DNA of 64,000 nt from Borreliella yangtzensis (GCF_014201775.1 NZ_JACHFG010000001.1:240541-304540), one strand, 5' to 3'. Positions 9,857 to 20,772 are shown, counted from the stretch's first letter. Notes: a model not told the origin generated them from the letters alone. Numbers and translations are program-made.

Positions 9857-11617
9857 ATGAAAAAAGGATCTAAGCTTATATTGATATTGTTGGTGACGTT
9901 TTTTGCGTGTCTTTTAATATTTCCGACTTTAAAGTGGTATTTTTTAATGAGCAGTGAGGATAAAAGAATAAGCTCATATTCACAAGAGGCCTTAAGGGAT
10001 TATTCAAAAAAAAAAGCTTTGAACGATCTTGTTCAGCTTAAAGAGTTGTATAATAAAGATCCCAATAGCAGTATTCCGACTAGCCTGTCTTATTTAATTC
10101 CAATAGCAAAAAATAATTATAAGTCTTCAATGAAAATTCCCCCTAATATTTTTACTGCTAAATCTTTGCGTGAAGGATTTTTGACTGATTCTGATATGGG
10201 AGAAGTAAGTTTAGAGATTTATAAATATTATGAGAATATAAAGAAGAGTAAAAGTAGAATAATACATCTTGGACTTGATTTGTCTGGTGGGATGGGTGTT
10301 ACCATTTCTCTTGATTATTCAAGTGTTGAAAAAAAATTAGGCCGTTCTTTGACTTTTGCCGAGAAAGAAGATGCTATTTATCGCATAATGCAAATTCTTA
10401 AAGATAGGGTAGATAGGTTTGGACTTACAGAGCCTAAAATTGCAAGAGAGGCTGGAGGAAATAAAATTTTCTTAGATATTCCTGGAGAAAAAGATGAGAG
10501 CAGGGTGAACACTCTTTTGAGTGGGAAAGGTAATTTGACTTTTTATGTGGTTGATGACGAATCTACAACACTTTTGCATAAAAAAATATTAGAAGCGGGT
10601 TCTCTTTTTTCTATTTCCGAAATTCAGGCAAATATGCACCTTCCAGATAGTAAGCAAATTTTTCCTTGGTATGTTAAAGATTCTTATGGGGTAGATGATG
10701 AGTCATCAGTTCGTTATTATGTAGTTGATTCAAGTCCTGAAAATTCATTTGATGGTGCTCACATTAAAGATGCCGGGGTCTCTAATGATCCTAGAACGGG
10801 TCGAGATATTGTTGTTTTTAATCTTGATGTTGATGGAAGTGAAAAATTTTTTAAATTTACTCAGAAAAATGTCGGAAAGTCTTTGGCTGTTGTCATGGAA
10901 GGTAAAATTAAGTCTGTGGCAGGAATTGGATATGCTATTACTGGTGGTAATGTTTCGATTCAAGGTGACTCTTTTGATAAAAAAGAGGCCTTAGACCTTG
11001 CCTTAGTTTTTAAAACAGCTGCTTTTCCAGTTGAAATTAAAATAGATGATTTGAGAATAATAGGACCTACTCTTGGTGCTAAGACTGTTGATCTTGGTAT
11101 TAAAGCTTCTATGCTTGCTCTTTGTTTGGTTTTTTTGTTTATGTGTTTTTATTATGGTTTGAGTGGTTTTGTAGCTGGGTTTTCACTTGTTATTTATAAT
11201 GTGTTTTTAATTTTAGCAATATTGTCGGCTTTTAATTTTACTTTAACTTTAACAAGTATTGCAGGTCTTATTTTGACAATGGGTATGGCTGTAGACATAA
11301 ATATAATTATTTATGAGAGAATTAAAGAAGAAATTAGAGAAGGTAGAAAATTTGAAAATGCTTTTGAAGATGGTTTTAAGAAAGCCTTTTTATCTATTAT
11401 GGATGCAAACATAACGACATTTATCGCAGTGCTTTTTTTAACCCTTCTTGGGACGGGAGTTATTCAAGGTTTTGCATGGTCTCTTTCTGTTGGAATTGTG
11501 GCATCCCTTTTTAGTAGTTTGATTTTTTCAAGATTTATTTTGGAATTTATCATGTCTGTTAAAAAAAGCAAATTTATAAGTATATCTTGGAGTTCAAAAT
11601 ATGCAAAGAGTAATTAA
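9857..11617 (+). CDS. secD: Protein-export membrane protein SecD
   Basis: RND-family subunit that uses the proton-motive force to pull proteins out of the Sec channel on the periplasmic side. 586 residues: N-terminal membrane helix (about 8-28), large periplasmic P1 region beginning with HLGLDLSGGMGVTISLD, and five C-terminal helices containing the conserved SIAGLILTMGMAVDINIIIYERIKE type sequence. The ATG at 9857 has AAGGA eight bases upstream; the longer in-frame TTG start is rejected. It overlaps secF by 17 nt. B31 counterpart BB0652. Confidence 0.97.
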   Translation: MKKGSKLILILLVTFFACLLIFPTLKWYFLMSSEDKRISSYSQEALRDYSKKKALNDLVQLKELYNKDPNSSIPTSLSYLIPIAKNNYKSSMKIPPNIFTAKSLREGFLTDSDMGEVSLEIYKYYENIKKSKSRIIHLGLDLSGGMGVTISLDYSSVEKKLGRSLTFAEKEDAIYRIMQILKDRVDRFGLTEPKIAREAGGNKIFLDIPGEKDESRVNTLLSGKGNLTFYVVDDESTTLLHKKILEAGSLFSISEIQANMHLPDSKQIFPWYVKDSYGVDDESSVRYYVVDSSPENSFDGAHIKDAGVSNDPRTGRDIVVFNLDVDGSEKFFKFTQKNVGKSLAVVMEGKIKSVAGIGYAITGGNVSIQGDSFDKKEALDLALVFKTAAFPVEIKIDDLRIIGPTLGAKTVDLGIKASMLALCLVFLFMCFYYGLSGFVAGFSLVIYNVFLILAILSAFNFTLTLTSIAGLILTMGMAVDINIIIYERIKEEIREGRKFENAFEDGFKKAFLSIMDANITTFIAVLFLTLLGTGVIQGFAWSLSVGIVASLFSSLIFSRFILEFIMSVKKSKFISISWSSKYAKSN

Positions 11618-12500
11618 TTTTTTAAAATATGGAAGTAATGTTTTAATTGTTAGTGTTATTTTGACTTTGATTGGACTTATTTATACTTTTTTGTATCATG
11701 GTGGATACAATTGGGGAATAGATTTTTCTTCTAGAGTTAATATTAATCTTTCAATAGAAAAATCAGATATTAAAGAAAATGAAATTAAAAGAATATTTTC
11801 TCCAATTTATAAGACTTTAGATGTTAAGAGTATTTTTTCACCGAATGAGAATAAAAGTGAATTCTCTATTATGGTAAAGTCGGATATCATTGATTATGCT
11901 TTTAAAACACAAGTTCAAACGACAATAATGGATGAACTTAAAAAAGCATTTAATGCTAATATTGAAGTTTTGGATTCTTATTTTATTGATTCAAGCTTTT
12001 CTTCTACTTTGAGAATTAAGTCGATATTTTTGGTATTAGGAACATTTACTCTGATTTTGATTTATGTATCTTTAAGATTTAAACTAAGTTATGCTATTGC
12101 TTCCATACTTTCAATATTTCATGATATATTTTTTATAGTTGCTTTTTTAGGGGTATTTAGAATCGAGATTAATAGTTACATTATTGTGGCAATATTAACC
12201 ATTATTGGATATTCTTTAAATGACACAATAATTATTTTTGATAGGATTAGAGATAATGTTAAGCGATTAACCGATAATGCATTTTTAAATATATTAAATA
12301 TAAGCATTAGTCAAACTTTATCAAGAACTGTTTTGACGTCAGTTACGACATTTGTTGCAGTATTTTCCATTTATGTGTTTACCGAAGGATCTATAAAAGA
12401 TTTTTCTTTGGTATTTATGGTAGGTGTAATTGTTGGAACTTATTCTTCTGTGTTCATAGCTTCTCCAATACTTTTAAAACTGTATAGAAAAATAAAGTAG
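11601..12500 (+). CDS. secF: Protein-export membrane protein SecF
   Basis: 299-residue partner of SecD. N-terminal helix, GYNWGIDFSSRVNINLSI periplasmic start, then five helices including the SLNDTIIIFDRIRDN motif that pairs with the SecD transmembrane aspartate region. The ATG lies inside the 3' end of secD (17 nt overlap), which implies coupled translation and equal stoichiometry. B31 counterpart BB0653. Confidence 0.97.
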   Translation: MQRVINFLKYGSNVLIVSVILTLIGLIYTFLYHGGYNWGIDFSSRVNINLSIEKSDIKENEIKRIFSPIYKTLDVKSIFSPNENKSEFSIMVKSDIIDYAFKTQVQTTIMDELKKAFNANIEVLDSYFIDSSFSSTLRIKSIFLVLGTFTLILIYVSLRFKLSYAIASILSIFHDIFFIVAFLGVFRIEINSYIIVAILTIIGYSLNDTIIIFDRIRDNVKRLTDNAFLNILNISISQTLSRTVLTSVTTFVAVFSIYVFTEGSIKDFSLVFMVGVIVGTYSSVFIASPILLKLYRKIK

Positions 12501-12526
12501 ATCTTTGAATAAGATGATGTTTTGAC

Positions 12527-13669
12527 ATGAAGTTTTTTGATTTTGGTTCGTTAGGATTTTATAGGTTTTTTGATTTTCAAAAATATCTTAATTTTAGTAT
12601 TTTTAGGTATAGTTTAATAAATTATTATTCTTATAGAGAGCAGTCAAGCCTTATTAACGATGCTAATTTACTTAAGGATAAACTTGTATTTTTGGATAAG
12701 ATTTATAGGGATTTTAATCCCAGCGTCAGTAAATCTTGGGATGCTAATAAAGCTATTTTTTTAGATACTTTGCTTATTATTAAAAATTTGATAAAGAAAT
12801 ATCATCCCGATTCAGAATTTTTAGACATTCAAGAAGATGAATTATTGGAAGATATTTCCCATTTTAATAAATTTTTAGATAAACTTAAATATTTAAACTT
12901 TAGAGTAGATCTTAAGCAAAAGATTGAAAATTTTGAAAAAAAGAGTAAAGCCCCATTTTCTTGTATAAGAATTGCTACATTCTTTATTCAAGAAGAATTT
13001 TTAGATCGACTTAATAATTCGTTTGATTTTTTCTCCAATGAGGCTAATAGTAATAATTTAGATGTAATTAACAAAGAAATTAATGATTATTATGAAAAAG
13101 TAGAACAAATTAAAAAAAGCAACAATATTAAAGAAACTCATAAAAAATTTATTATAGAACACACGAAAGACAGAATTAATAAAATCATGAAAGATCATAG
13201 TCTTGACGTTTCTAAACTGCTTATAAAAATTGCTTTGCTTGAGATTACAATTCAATCTTTTGATAGCTATTATTTGAATTTATTGGAAATTTTACAAATT
13301 CTTTTATCTATTAATAATATAATTGAGATCGGTTTAAACGAATTGCCGGATGCTATTTTTAATGAATGGAATGAGCTTATTTATTTAAGAAGGAAAGAGT
13401 TCCAAAAATTTGTTTTAATCTCTGATTATGTTTTCCAAAAAAGGATCATATCTACTATAAATTCTGGAAATTGGAAATTTGCCTTTTTTACTCTTGCTCC
13501 CCGACAAGGGGATGTTTTCCAATTTTCAGTGGATATTGCTAAAAATTTTGATAATATTGAGGATGGAATCAAGGAATATGAGTCTAAGATAAATAAATTT
13601 AATGAATATAGGTCGGGTTGGGAGGCAAATTTAAAAAATTTTGGGCATTTATTTTCAGAAACACTTTAA
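12527..13669 (+). CDS. Conserved hypothetical protein downstream of secF
   Basis: 380 residues, not recognised. It is soluble and largely alpha-helical, with charged coiled-coil-like stretches (for example around residues 180-235) and no signal peptide or membrane helix. ATG at 12527, 26 bases after secF, so it may be the last gene of the sec operon. It converges on the dnaJ-like gene and the two share TTAA (13666-13669), which supplies both stop codons. B31 counterpart BB0654. Confidence 0.75.
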   Translation: MKFFDFGSLGFYRFFDFQKYLNFSIFRYSLINYYSYREQSSLINDANLLKDKLVFLDKIYRDFNPSVSKSWDANKAIFLDTLLIIKNLIKKYHPDSEFLDIQEDELLEDISHFNKFLDKLKYLNFRVDLKQKIENFEKKSKAPFSCIRIATFFIQEEFLDRLNNSFDFFSNEANSNNLDVINKEINDYYEKVEQIKKSNNIKETHKKFIIEHTKDRINKIMKDHSLDVSKLLIKIALLEITIQSFDSYYLNLLEILQILLSINNIIEIGLNELPDAIFNEWNELIYLRRKEFQKFVLISDYVFQKRIISTINSGNWKFAFFTLAPRQGDVFQFSVDIAKNFDNIEDGIKEYESKINKFNEYRSGWEANLKNFGHLFSETL

Positions 13670-14496
13670 CTATATATCTCTTTTAATCTTTCGTAAATAG
13701 TTCTTACTTCATTATTTATTATTTTGGGAATTTTTACTATCAAAGTGACTTTAAGGTCTCTTTTAGAATTGTTTCCAATTATAGGCATTCCTAGTTCTTT
13801 TAAGTTTAGAATTTCGCCATTTTGAGCATCTGAAGGAATTTTAAGTTTTATTTTTTTCCCCTCAATTGTTTCAAATAATTTTTCACAGCCCAGAGCTATT
13901 TCCCATGGATAAACTTCTATTGTTGTTTCTAAGGTTTTTCCATTCAGTTTAAATTTTTTATAGCTTGATATAGCAAATTTGACTATTAAGCTCCCTTTTG
14001 TTCCAAAAATTGGATTAATAGGTCCTTTATTGTTTATTTTTATTTTAGTTGTTTCCAATGTTCCTTTTGGTATTAGTATCTCAAATTTTTTGTTGTTTAT
14101 CAGTATTGTTTTTTTACCCCCCATATAAGCATCATAAAGTGAAATATTTACAGTTATTTCTTTGTCTGTTGTTTTTCTTGAAGACCCGCTAAAGATTTTT
14201 GAAAAAAAATCGAAATCTTCAAAGTTGCTAAATCTTGAGCTATTAAATTCTTTTTCAAAATAGTCATTGTTGCCATTAAAATTAGTGCTGCCCAAAGCAT
14301 CGTAATTTCTTTTTTTATCAGGAGAAGATAAAATTTCATAAGCTTCATTTATTTCTTTAAACTTTTCTTCAGCTATTTTGTTTCCCTTGTTTTTGTCAGG
14401 GTGATATTTTATTGCCAATTTTTTGTAAGCTTTTTTAATTTCTTCGTTACTAGCATTTTTTTGTATTCCAAGTATATTGTAGTAGTCTTTGGTCAT
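13666..14496 (-). CDS. dnaJ: DnaJ-like cochaperone without zinc domain (CbpA/class B type)
   Basis: 276-residue Hsp40 that should stimulate DnaK ATPase. J domain at 1-70 with HPD at 32-34; a short Asn/Phe-rich linker; then two C-terminal substrate-binding beta domains ([19 protein letters not shown] onward). The CxxCxGxG zinc repeats of classical DnaJ are absent, so it belongs to the class B or CbpA type. ATG start with a strong GGAGGAG upstream. B31 counterpart BB0655, one of several dnaJ-like genes. Confidence 0.92.
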   Translation of the reverse strand: MTKDYYNILGIQKNASNEEIKKAYKKLAIKYHPDKNKGNKIAEEKFKEINEAYEILSSPDKKRNYDALGSTNFNGNNDYFEKEFNSSRFSNFEDFDFFSKIFSGSSRKTTDKEITVNISLYDAYMGGKKTILINNKKFEILIPKGTLETTKIKINNKGPINPIFGTKGSLIVKFAISSYKKFKLNGKTLETTIEVYPWEIALGCEKLFETIEGKKIKLKIPSDAQNGEILNLKELGMPIIGNNSKRDLKVTLIVKIPKIINNEVRTIYERLKEIYS

Positions 14497-14592
14497 TAAA
14501 AAATCTCCTCCAAATCCCCTGTATTTATTATGTATTTTAATATTTGTACTTTATATATGTTATAATTAAACTTAAATTTTTAAAAGACCATT

Positions 14593-15723
14593 ATGAGAGT
14601 AGATCTTTTGCCCCTTATCGAGCTAAGTCTTTATATTAATATTTCATTTTGTTGTAAAGATTTTAGCATTTTTAATAGAATTTTAAATAAATTAAAATAT
14701 TATATAGTCTTATTAGGGCATCCAATTATAAAAACACTTTATATTAAGCATGTAGATTTTTGTTTATGCGAGCAGGATAATTTAAAATTTATTTTCACTT
14801 CTTTGTCTAAATGTATTAATTTGGCGTTATTAGAAGAATTTACTTTGGAAATTCTTCCAGGTTGTGTTGATTTTGAAAAGTTCAAACTTTTGGATGAATT
14901 TTGTATTACTAGGATTAATCTTGGTGTGCAAAGTTTTTCTTTAAAATTTAGAAAGATTGTGAGTATTCCTGAGATTTCTTATAAAAAAATGAATGTTTTA
15001 ATTAACAATATTAAAAAGTTTGCTTTTGATTTAAATATTGATATGACTATCAATATGCCTTTGCAAAAAAAATCTCATCTTAAGAGAGATTTGAAAGAAT
15101 TGCTCTCATATATGCCTGAGCATATTTGTTTTAGTGATTTTATATGTGAAAAGGAAGGCCTTACTTTTAAAAATTTTGATAATGGTGTTGATTCAGAAAA
15201 ACTGTGGTTTTGTGCCCTAGAGTGTTTAGAATCTAATGGTTACATTAATTATGAAATTACTAATTTTGCGTTAAAGGGTCATGAGAGTAAGCATAATAAG
15301 TTAAATTGGGAGTTAAAACCTTATTTAGGATTAGGATTGAATGCTGTAAGTTTGCTTTTTTGTAATGACAATAATAATATAAAAGCTTTGATTAGAAAAG
15401 ATAATGGTTTTGTTAAAGCAAATAATTATTTAGTAACATTTAAATTGCTAGAGGATTTGGAGTTTTTTATTTATCATTTTATTCAAGGTCTTGGAACTAT
15501 TCAAGGTGTTAACTTACGGTCTCTTAGACTTAGATTTGAGTATGATGAAAAGCAATTTTTCAAGTTTATTAGTTATTGCTCGACTTTAAGTAGAAAATTT
15601 GTTTTTGATGATAATATTATGTTACTAAAAGGACATGAAAGGTTTAAGTTAGATTTTTATTTAGTAAAAATTATAAACTATTTTAATGATAATATTTTTA
15701 AAGTGAAGTTTAGGCTTCCTTGA
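14593..15723 (+). CDS. HemW/HemN-like radical-SAM-family protein lacking the Fe-S cysteine motif
   Basis: 376 residues clearly homologous to HemW, a radical-SAM haem chaperone often annotated as oxygen-independent coproporphyrinogen oxidase. Family landmarks are [19 protein letters not shown] and [11 protein letters not shown]. The defining CxxxCxxC cluster motif expected after LYIHIPFC is missing: the sequence reads [16 protein letters not shown], as if a short stretch containing one cysteine had been deleted. The protein probably cannot bind a 4Fe-4S cluster in the normal way. Borrelia makes no haem and uses very little iron, which fits. ATG start. It overlaps convergent rpiA by 14 nt. B31 counterpart BB0656. 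Confidence 0.85.
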   Translation: MRVDLLPLIELSLYINISFCCKDFSIFNRILNKLKYYIVLLGHPIIKTLYIKHVDFCLCEQDNLKFIFTSLSKCINLALLEEFTLEILPGCVDFEKFKLLDEFCITRINLGVQSFSLKFRKIVSIPEISYKKMNVLINNIKKFAFDLNIDMTINMPLQKKSHLKRDLKELLSYMPEHICFSDFICEKEGLTFKNFDNGVDSEKLWFCALECLESNGYINYEITNFALKGHESKHNKLNWELKPYLGLGLNAVSLLFCNDNNNIKALIRKDNGFVKANNYLVTFKLLEDLEFFIYHFIQGLGTIQGVNLRSLRLRFEYDEKQFFKFISYCSTLSRKFVFDDNIMLLKGHERFKLDFYLVKIINYFNDNIFKVKFRLP

Positions 15724-16396
15724 TTTGTTTGTTTTGGTAATAAACTATTTTTGTATTTTTGTGATTGAATATTCCAATCTCAAGTATACCTGGAAATAGT
15801 TTAAAGTATTTTTCTGTTCCTTCAGGATTTTCTACGTGCATTTTTACATCTAAAATATAATTGTTGTTATCAGTTATAATGGGGCCTTTTTTTTCGTTAC
15901 AAATTCTTAAGGTTGTGTTTAAATTCATTTCTTCAAGTCTAGTCATAATGAATCCAATAGCACTTTGGGCTACTTCTATGGGAATAGGCATTTTTGTTCC
16001 CAATTTTTTTACAATTTTTGTTTCATCTGCTATTATTAGCAATGTTTCTGAATTGTAGGCTATTACTTTTTCCATTAGATGGGCGCCCCCCATTCCTTTT
16101 ATTAGACTTTTTTTTTCTAATAAAATTTCATCAGCTCCATCAATTGCAATGTCTAAATTTTTGTTAAGTTTTGAAAAATTTGATTCATAAGGGATTTGTT
16201 CTCTTGAGAGTAAATATTTTGTATCGCTACTTGTTGTATAGAATTTTAAATTTTTTAAATTGCCCGATTTTAGCTTTTCGCTTAAATATTTTATTGCATA
16301 ATAAATAGTTGTGCCTGTTCCGATTCCAAGGTTCATATTGCTTTTGATATAGCGATCAATTGCGTATTTTGCTACCAAAATTTTTTGATTTTCCAT
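15710..16396 (-). CDS. rpiA: Ribose-5-phosphate isomerase A
   Basis: Interconverts ribose-5-P and ribulose-5-P in the pentose phosphate pathway. The family blocks [24 protein letters not shown] and [12 protein letters not shown] (substrate binding and catalytic Asp/Lys) are all intact. I start at the ATG at 16396 ([14 protein letters not shown], 228 residues) because AAGGAAA precedes it; a longer TTG start at 16432 would place that site inside the gene. It is monocistronic between convergent and divergent neighbours. B31 counterpart BB0657. Confidence 0.95.
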   Translation of the reverse strand: MENQKILVAKYAIDRYIKSNMNLGIGTGTTIYYAIKYLSEKLKSGNLKNLKFYTTSSDTKYLLSREQIPYESNFSKLNKNLDIAIDGADEILLEKKSLIKGMGGAHLMEKVIAYNSETLLIIADETKIVKKLGTKMPIPIEVAQSAIGFIMTRLEEMNLNTTLRICNEKKGPIITDNNNYILDVKMHVENPEGTEKYFKLFPGILEIGIFNHKNTKIVYYQNKQIKEA

Positions 16397-16542
16397 AATT
16401 TTTTTCCTTGCTTGAGTGAATTTAAAGTTCAATGTATTTTAAAGTATATCATTATTTAATTAATGGTTGAAATCTTGACTAGATTTTGTGCTAATTTATA
16501 ATTATTAGTATTAATAAATAAAATAATATGCTAGGAGATTTT

Positions 16543-17289
16543 ATGTATAAATTAGTTTTAGTGAGACATGGAGAGAGTGAGTGGAACAAGGAGAATCTTT
16601 TTACTGGTTGGACAGATGTTAAACTTTCCGATAAAGGTATTGATGAGGCTGTGGAGGCAGGTTTGCTCCTCAAGCAAGAAGGTTATTCTTTTGATATTGC
16701 TTTTAGTTCTTTATTGTCAAGGGCTAATGATACTTTAAATATTATTTTGCGAGAACTAGGCCAATCTTATATTAGTGTAAAAAAAACCTGGAGATTAAAT
16801 GAGAGACATTATGGAGCTTTACAAGGTTTAAATAAGTCAGAAACAGCTGCAAAATATGGGGAAGATAAGGTTTTAATTTGGAGACGCAGCTATGATGTGC
16901 CCCCAATGTCTTTAGATGAATCTGATGAGCGTCATCCAATAAAAGATCCAAGATATAAATATGTTTCTAAAAGGGAACTTCCTTCGACAGAGTGTCTTAA
17001 AGATACTGTTGCAAGAGTTATTCCTTATTGGACTGATGAGATTGCAAAAGAAGTTCTTGAGGGTAAAAAGGTTATTGTTGCTGCTCATGGCAATTCTTTA
17101 AGAGCTCTTGTTAAATATCTTGATAATTTAAGCGAAGAAGATGTTTTAAAGCTTAATATTCCAACAGGTATTCCTTTAGTTTACGAATTAGATGAAGATT
17201 TAAATCCTATTAAACACTACTATTTAGGTGATGAAAGCAAGATTAAAAGTGCAATGGAATCTGTTGCTAGTCAAGGAAAGTTAAAATAA
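16543..17289 (+). CDS. gpmA: 2,3-bisphosphoglycerate-dependent phosphoglycerate mutase
   Basis: Glycolytic enzyme interconverting 3- and 2-phosphoglycerate, 248 residues. The phosphohistidine is His9 in VRHGES; acid Glu87 in NERHYG and second catalytic His182 in [10 protein letters not shown] are present. I chose ATG 16543, just after TAGGAGA; the in-frame ATG at 16528 precedes the ribosome binding site. Glycolysis is the main energy source of Borrelia. A rho-independent terminator follows. B31 counterpart BB0658. Confidence 0.97.
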   Translation: MYKLVLVRHGESEWNKENLFTGWTDVKLSDKGIDEAVEAGLLLKQEGYSFDIAFSSLLSRANDTLNIILRELGQSYISVKKTWRLNERHYGALQGLNKSETAAKYGEDKVLIWRRSYDVPPMSLDESDERHPIKDPRYKYVSKRELPSTECLKDTVARVIPYWTDEIAKEVLEGKKVIVAAHGNSLRALVKYLDNLSEEDVLKLNIPTGIPLVYELDEDLNPIKHYYLGDESKIKSAMESVASQGKLK

Positions 17290-17313
17290 TTGGGCTATTG
17301 GTATTAAAGTATT

Positions 17314-17349
17314 AATAAGTCATATAATAATTATGGCTTATTTTTTTTA
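17314..17349 (+). terminator. Rho-independent terminator of gpmA
   Basis: AATAAGTCATA (17314-17324) pairs with TATGGCTTATT (17332-17342) with one G-U pair and a 7 nt loop, followed by a run of T to 17349. It lies 25 bases after gpmA and just before the end of convergent lysS. Confidence 0.85.
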
Positions 17350-17360
17350 TCTTTAGAATT

Positions 17361-18926
17361 TTAAATATATTTACTTGTAATCTTTTCAAAACGGTCAATG
17401 CCAATTATTTTGATAAATCCGGCTAATTTGGGACCTTTTTCTTTATCGATTAAAATTTTATAAATTTGTTTAAAAAACAAAGCGGGTTCTATATTATTTT
17501 CTCTTGCAATTTTATATATTTCGTTTTGAATGTCTTGTTCTGTGGCAACTTCAAAATTTTTCTTTAAAAAATTCAAAAGTTCATTAATTGCTTTTTTGTT
17601 ATTTTCTTTTAGTATTTCTATATTGTCAAAGTTAGATCTTAATGAAAATTTGAAATCTTCGGGTGCAAAATCTCTTATCCAATTAATTGCACATTTGATT
17701 TTATTGATTAGTTTGTCTTTTTGATCGTCTTGAACGTTTTTTAAGTAATTTAGAATTTTATTTATATTATTTTCAAATATTTGACAAATTACGCTTAAAT
17801 GTCTAAATCCAATTTGATAAGGGATTCTTTTGCTTGGCATGTATGGTTGAGATAACTCATAAATTCTTTTAAACGATCTTTTTTTTTCCTCTTTTATGTC
17901 TTCCACTCCGTAATAGATTCTTTCAAATTTGTCGTAATCCTCGTATATCTTAATTACGTCAAGATCAAATGAGATCGAAAATTCAGTATTTGGCTTTGTA
18001 GCAGCAAATAAAAATCTTGTGACCTCAGGTGTGTAGACTTCAAGAACATCTTTAAGCGATATGACGTCTCCTGATGAGGAGGATATTTTACCACCACGTC
18101 CTTTTATTGAAATAAAGTCATATTGAAATGTTACAGGAGGACTTCCTTGAAAAATTTTTACAATATTTTTAGATGTATCAAAACTACCGCCGCTGCTGTG
18201 GTGATCTTTTCCTGCAGGTTCAAAATCAACATTTTCATATTTCCATCTCATAGGCCAATCTATTCTCCAGAGAAGCTTAATGGCCCATGTAGTTCTTATA
18301 TCTAGAGATTCTTGATTTCCACATTCGCATGAGTATTCAACAGAGTAATCGTTGTCGTAATCATTTACAGTTGTTGTATCTCTATTACATTTTGTACAAA
18401 ATATACTGATTGGATACCAATTATCTTCAAGCTTTGAAGTTCTATATTCGTTTAATGCTTCAGAGAGATCTTTTTTGTGATTAAGTGCAAATTTTATTTG
18501 GCTTGCATAGATGCTATTGGTGTATTGTTTACTTTGGTCAATGAATTCAGGATTGATTCCTACTATAGGAAGATATTTTTCAAATTCAATTTCATTAGCT
18601 CTAGCGTAACTTGTTTTGTGGCTTCTTGTGTCAGGAACTCTTGTTATTGCTTGTCTTAAATAAGTTGTAAGAAGTTCTTGTTCTGGCATATTTTTAGGAA
18701 CTTTTCGAAATACATCATAATTATCCCACGAATAAATAAATCTTACCTTTTCTCCAGAGTCCTTCAAAGCTCTTGCTACAAGGTCTACTGAAATAACTTC
18801 TCTGAAATTTCCAATGTGCACGGTTCCAGACGGAGTAATTCCTGATGCCACCGTGTATAAGTCTTTTGGACCTTTTTCCTTTTTTATTTTTTCTGCGTAA
18901 AAATCTGCCCAATGCGCTGTCTTCAC
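17361..18926 (-). CDS. lysS: Class I lysyl-tRNA synthetase (archaeal type)
   Basis: Charges tRNA-Lys using the class I Rossmann-fold catalytic domain rather than the class II enzyme of most bacteria. Signatures are HIGN at 37-40 and KISSS at 280-284 (the KMSKS equivalent). A four-cysteine zinc region uses Cys177, Cys180, Cys200 and Cys202. 521 residues, full length. ATG start with AGGAA upstream. The class I LysRS of Borrelia is a textbook case of transfer from archaea. It is followed on the same strand by nothing, and preceded by era 72 bases upstream. B31 counterpart BB0659. Confidence 0.97.
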   Translation of the reverse strand: MKTAHWADFYAEKIKKEKGPKDLYTVASGITPSGTVHIGNFREVISVDLVARALKDSGEKVRFIYSWDNYDVFRKVPKNMPEQELLTTYLRQAITRVPDTRSHKTSYARANEIEFEKYLPIVGINPEFIDQSKQYTNSIYASQIKFALNHKKDLSEALNEYRTSKLEDNWYPISIFCTKCNRDTTTVNDYDNDYSVEYSCECGNQESLDIRTTWAIKLLWRIDWPMRWKYENVDFEPAGKDHHSSGGSFDTSKNIVKIFQGSPPVTFQYDFISIKGRGGKISSSSGDVISLKDVLEVYTPEVTRFLFAATKPNTEFSISFDLDVIKIYEDYDKFERIYYGVEDIKEEKKRSFKRIYELSQPYMPSKRIPYQIGFRHLSVICQIFENNINKILNYLKNVQDDQKDKLINKIKCAINWIRDFAPEDFKFSLRSNFDNIEILKENNKKAINELLNFLKKNFEVATEQDIQNEIYKIARENNIEPALFFKQIYKILIDKEKGPKLAGFIKIIGIDRFEKITSKYI

Positions 18927-18998
18927 ATTTTATTCCTAGCTCAAATTTTAGCATTTTATGTTTAAAGTTTCAATAATTTAGAAAATTGTAGTTAAATA

Positions 18999-19871
18999 TT
19001 AATTTATAAGTCTTTTTATTAGGTTATCTTCTTTGTTCCAATTTTTTTTTAGCTTTACCTGGAGAAATAGGTTGCATTTTGCTTCAAAAATTTTTGCAAT
19101 CGTTTTCCTTGCTTTTTCTCCTATTGATTTTATTTCTTTGCCGTTTTTTCCTACAATTATTCCTTTTTGACTTTCATTTGCTACAAAAATATTTGCCTTG
19201 ATAAAAAGACTTCCTTTTTTATTCTCTAAGGTATCAATATCTACATACAAAGAATAGGGAAGTTCTTCTCTTAGGTTTTCAATAGCCTTTTCCCTTATTA
19301 TTTCGCTAATTCTAAAATTTATTTTTTGATCCGTATAGTATTCTTGTGGATAATAAAGTGGACCTTCTGAAAAATTTTCATAAATTTTATTTTTTAATTC
19401 TTCTGTATTTATTTTTTTTTCAGCAGATATTTTAATTATATTGTTGTCTTCTATTTCTTTTTCTTTTAAAAATTGTGTTATTTCTTTTATTTTAGTATTT
19501 TTAAGGTCTACTTTATTAAGTAATACTAAAAATTTAATTTTAGAGTTTTTTATTATTTCTAGCATTTTATTTTCTTCGTTTCCAGGTTTGTCTTGAATGT
19601 CTATTATGTATAAAATAAGTTCAACTTCTCCTATTGAAGAGTGTATGTTTTTCATCATTGCAATATTAAACTTTTTTTTGCTCAGATGAAATCCGGGTGT
19701 ATCTATAAAAATGATTTGTCCTCTTTCATCTGTAAAGATTCCTTTTATTTTATTTCTAGTTGTTTGTGGAATAGGGGATATGATTGATATTTTATGCCCG
19801 CATATTGAATTTAAAAGAGTAGATTTTCCAGTTGATGGTCTACCAAGTATTGCTGCAAATCCTGATTTCAT
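18999..19871 (-). CDS. era: GTPase Era (16S rRNA/30S maturation)
   Basis: 290 residues. GTPase domain with G1 GRPSTGKST at 10-18, G2 region [11 protein letters not shown]3 DTPG and G4 NKVD. A C-terminal KH domain with [15 protein letters not shown] binds the 3' end of 16S rRNA. ATG start, AAGGAA about 9 bases upstream. It is on the minus strand upstream of lysS and probably co-transcribed with it. B31 counterpart BB0660. Confidence 0.97.
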   Translation of the reverse strand: MKSGFAAILGRPSTGKSTLLNSICGHKISIISPIPQTTRNKIKGIFTDERGQIIFIDTPGFHLSKKKFNIAMMKNIHSSIGEVELILYIIDIQDKPGNEENKMLEIIKNSKIKFLVLLNKVDLKNTKIKEITQFLKEKEIEDNNIIKISAEKKINTEELKNKIYENFSEGPLYYPQEYYTDQKINFRISEIIREKAIENLREELPYSLYVDIDTLENKKGSLFIKANIFVANESQKGIIVGKNGKEIKSIGEKARKTIAKIFEAKCNLFLQVKLKKNWNKEDNLIKRLIN

Positions 19872-19976
19872 GTTTTAACATTCCTTAAAATATGTAATAT
19901 TAATACATATTTTATTATAATTAATTATATAGTATTTATGTACTTTATAATTAAGTAAAATTTGAGGAATTTTCGT

Positions 19977-20333
19977 TTGGCAAAGGTAAATTTTGAAGTT
20001 TTTTGCGAACAATGTGGCGAAAAAGTTGGGCTTAATAGGTCTATTTGTCCTAATTGTGCTTCTAAGCTTGGTGATATCGAATGTCCAAATTGTCGACATG
20101 TAGGCCCAGTTTCTGCTTTTGGAGAGGGTTGCCCCAATTGTCACTACAGTCCTTTTCAGGAACTAAAAGAAAAACCCTTTAAAAGAAAAGAAAGAATAAA
20201 GATGGTAAGTGATAAAGTAGTTTCTAGAGTTTTTGTAAGACTTTTCCATTTTGGAATTAATGTTAATATTTTGCTGTATTTATTTTCAAGTTTTTTATTT
20301 GTTATACTTTTTCTTTATATTGTTTATGGCTAA
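19977..20333 (+). CDS. Small zinc-ribbon membrane protein
   Basis: 118 residues, unknown function. Four CxxC pairs (Cys10/13, 24/27, 36/39, 52/55) make two tandem zinc ribbons, followed by a basic linker (KEKPFKRKERIK) and one C-terminal membrane helix (about 93-115). The predicted layout is zinc ribbons in the cytoplasm tethered to the membrane. TTG start at 19977 with GAGG nine bases upstream; an earlier in-frame TTG overlaps the ribosome binding site. It is followed closely by two exported proteins. B31 counterpart BB0661. Confidence 0.75.
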   Translation: MAKVNFEVFCEQCGEKVGLNRSICPNCASKLGDIECPNCRHVGPVSAFGEGCPNCHYSPFQELKEKPFKRKERIKMVSDKVVSRVFVRLFHFGINVNILLYLFSSFLFVILFLYIVYG

Positions 20334-20342
20334 AGGCTTTGT

Positions 20343-20753
20343 ATGGGTATTACAGTTTTTTATTTATTTTCTATTTTTACATCTTTTGTTATGGGCTCTA
20401 GCATGGAGTCCGTTAAAGACAATATTCTAAAAAGTACTATTTTTTATTATGATGTTGAAGAAGTTGAGTTTCCTTATGCTAAGAAACAGACTTTGCAATT
20501 TATTGCTAAAACTCATTTAAAATATGCTGTTTTTAATTTTGACAAGAATAAAATGTTTTCATACACTTTTGTTTTTGATAAAAAATTAATATCCCAGTAT
20601 TCAATTTTTATTGAGGTAAAGAAGAAGTTTGGCGAGGCTACACTAGTGACTCCTTTAAATTATTTATGGGATCTTGGCGAGTGTATTATTGTTTTGAATA
20701 AAAATATTTTAAGAATGACTTTAAAATCTTATATTGTAAGTTATAATAAATGA
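20343..20753 (+). CDS. Hypothetical exported protein
   Basis: 136 residues, not recognised. The N-terminal hydrophobic segment (GITVFYLFSIFTSFVMGSS) looks like a signal peptide, with possible cleavage after Gly18 or Ser19. The remainder is a small mixed alpha/beta domain rich in Phe, Tyr and Lys. ATG at 20343 with AAAGG upstream. It is 9 bases after the zinc-ribbon gene and 19 bases before the DUF192 gene, so co-transcription is likely. B31 counterpart BB0662. Confidence 0.7.
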   Translation: MGITVFYLFSIFTSFVMGSSMESVKDNILKSTIFYYDVEEVEFPYAKKQTLQFIAKTHLKYAVFNFDKNKMFSYTFVFDKKLISQYSIFIEVKKKFGEATLVTPLNYLWDLGECIIVLNKNILRMTLKSYIVSYNK

Positions 20754-20772
20754 TTTTTAATAAGGTTGATAA

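Noticed and set aside
10725..10994. 89-codon plus-strand frame inside secD
   Set aside because: Out of frame with SecD conserved sequence, Leu/Met-rich artefact, no ribosome binding site.
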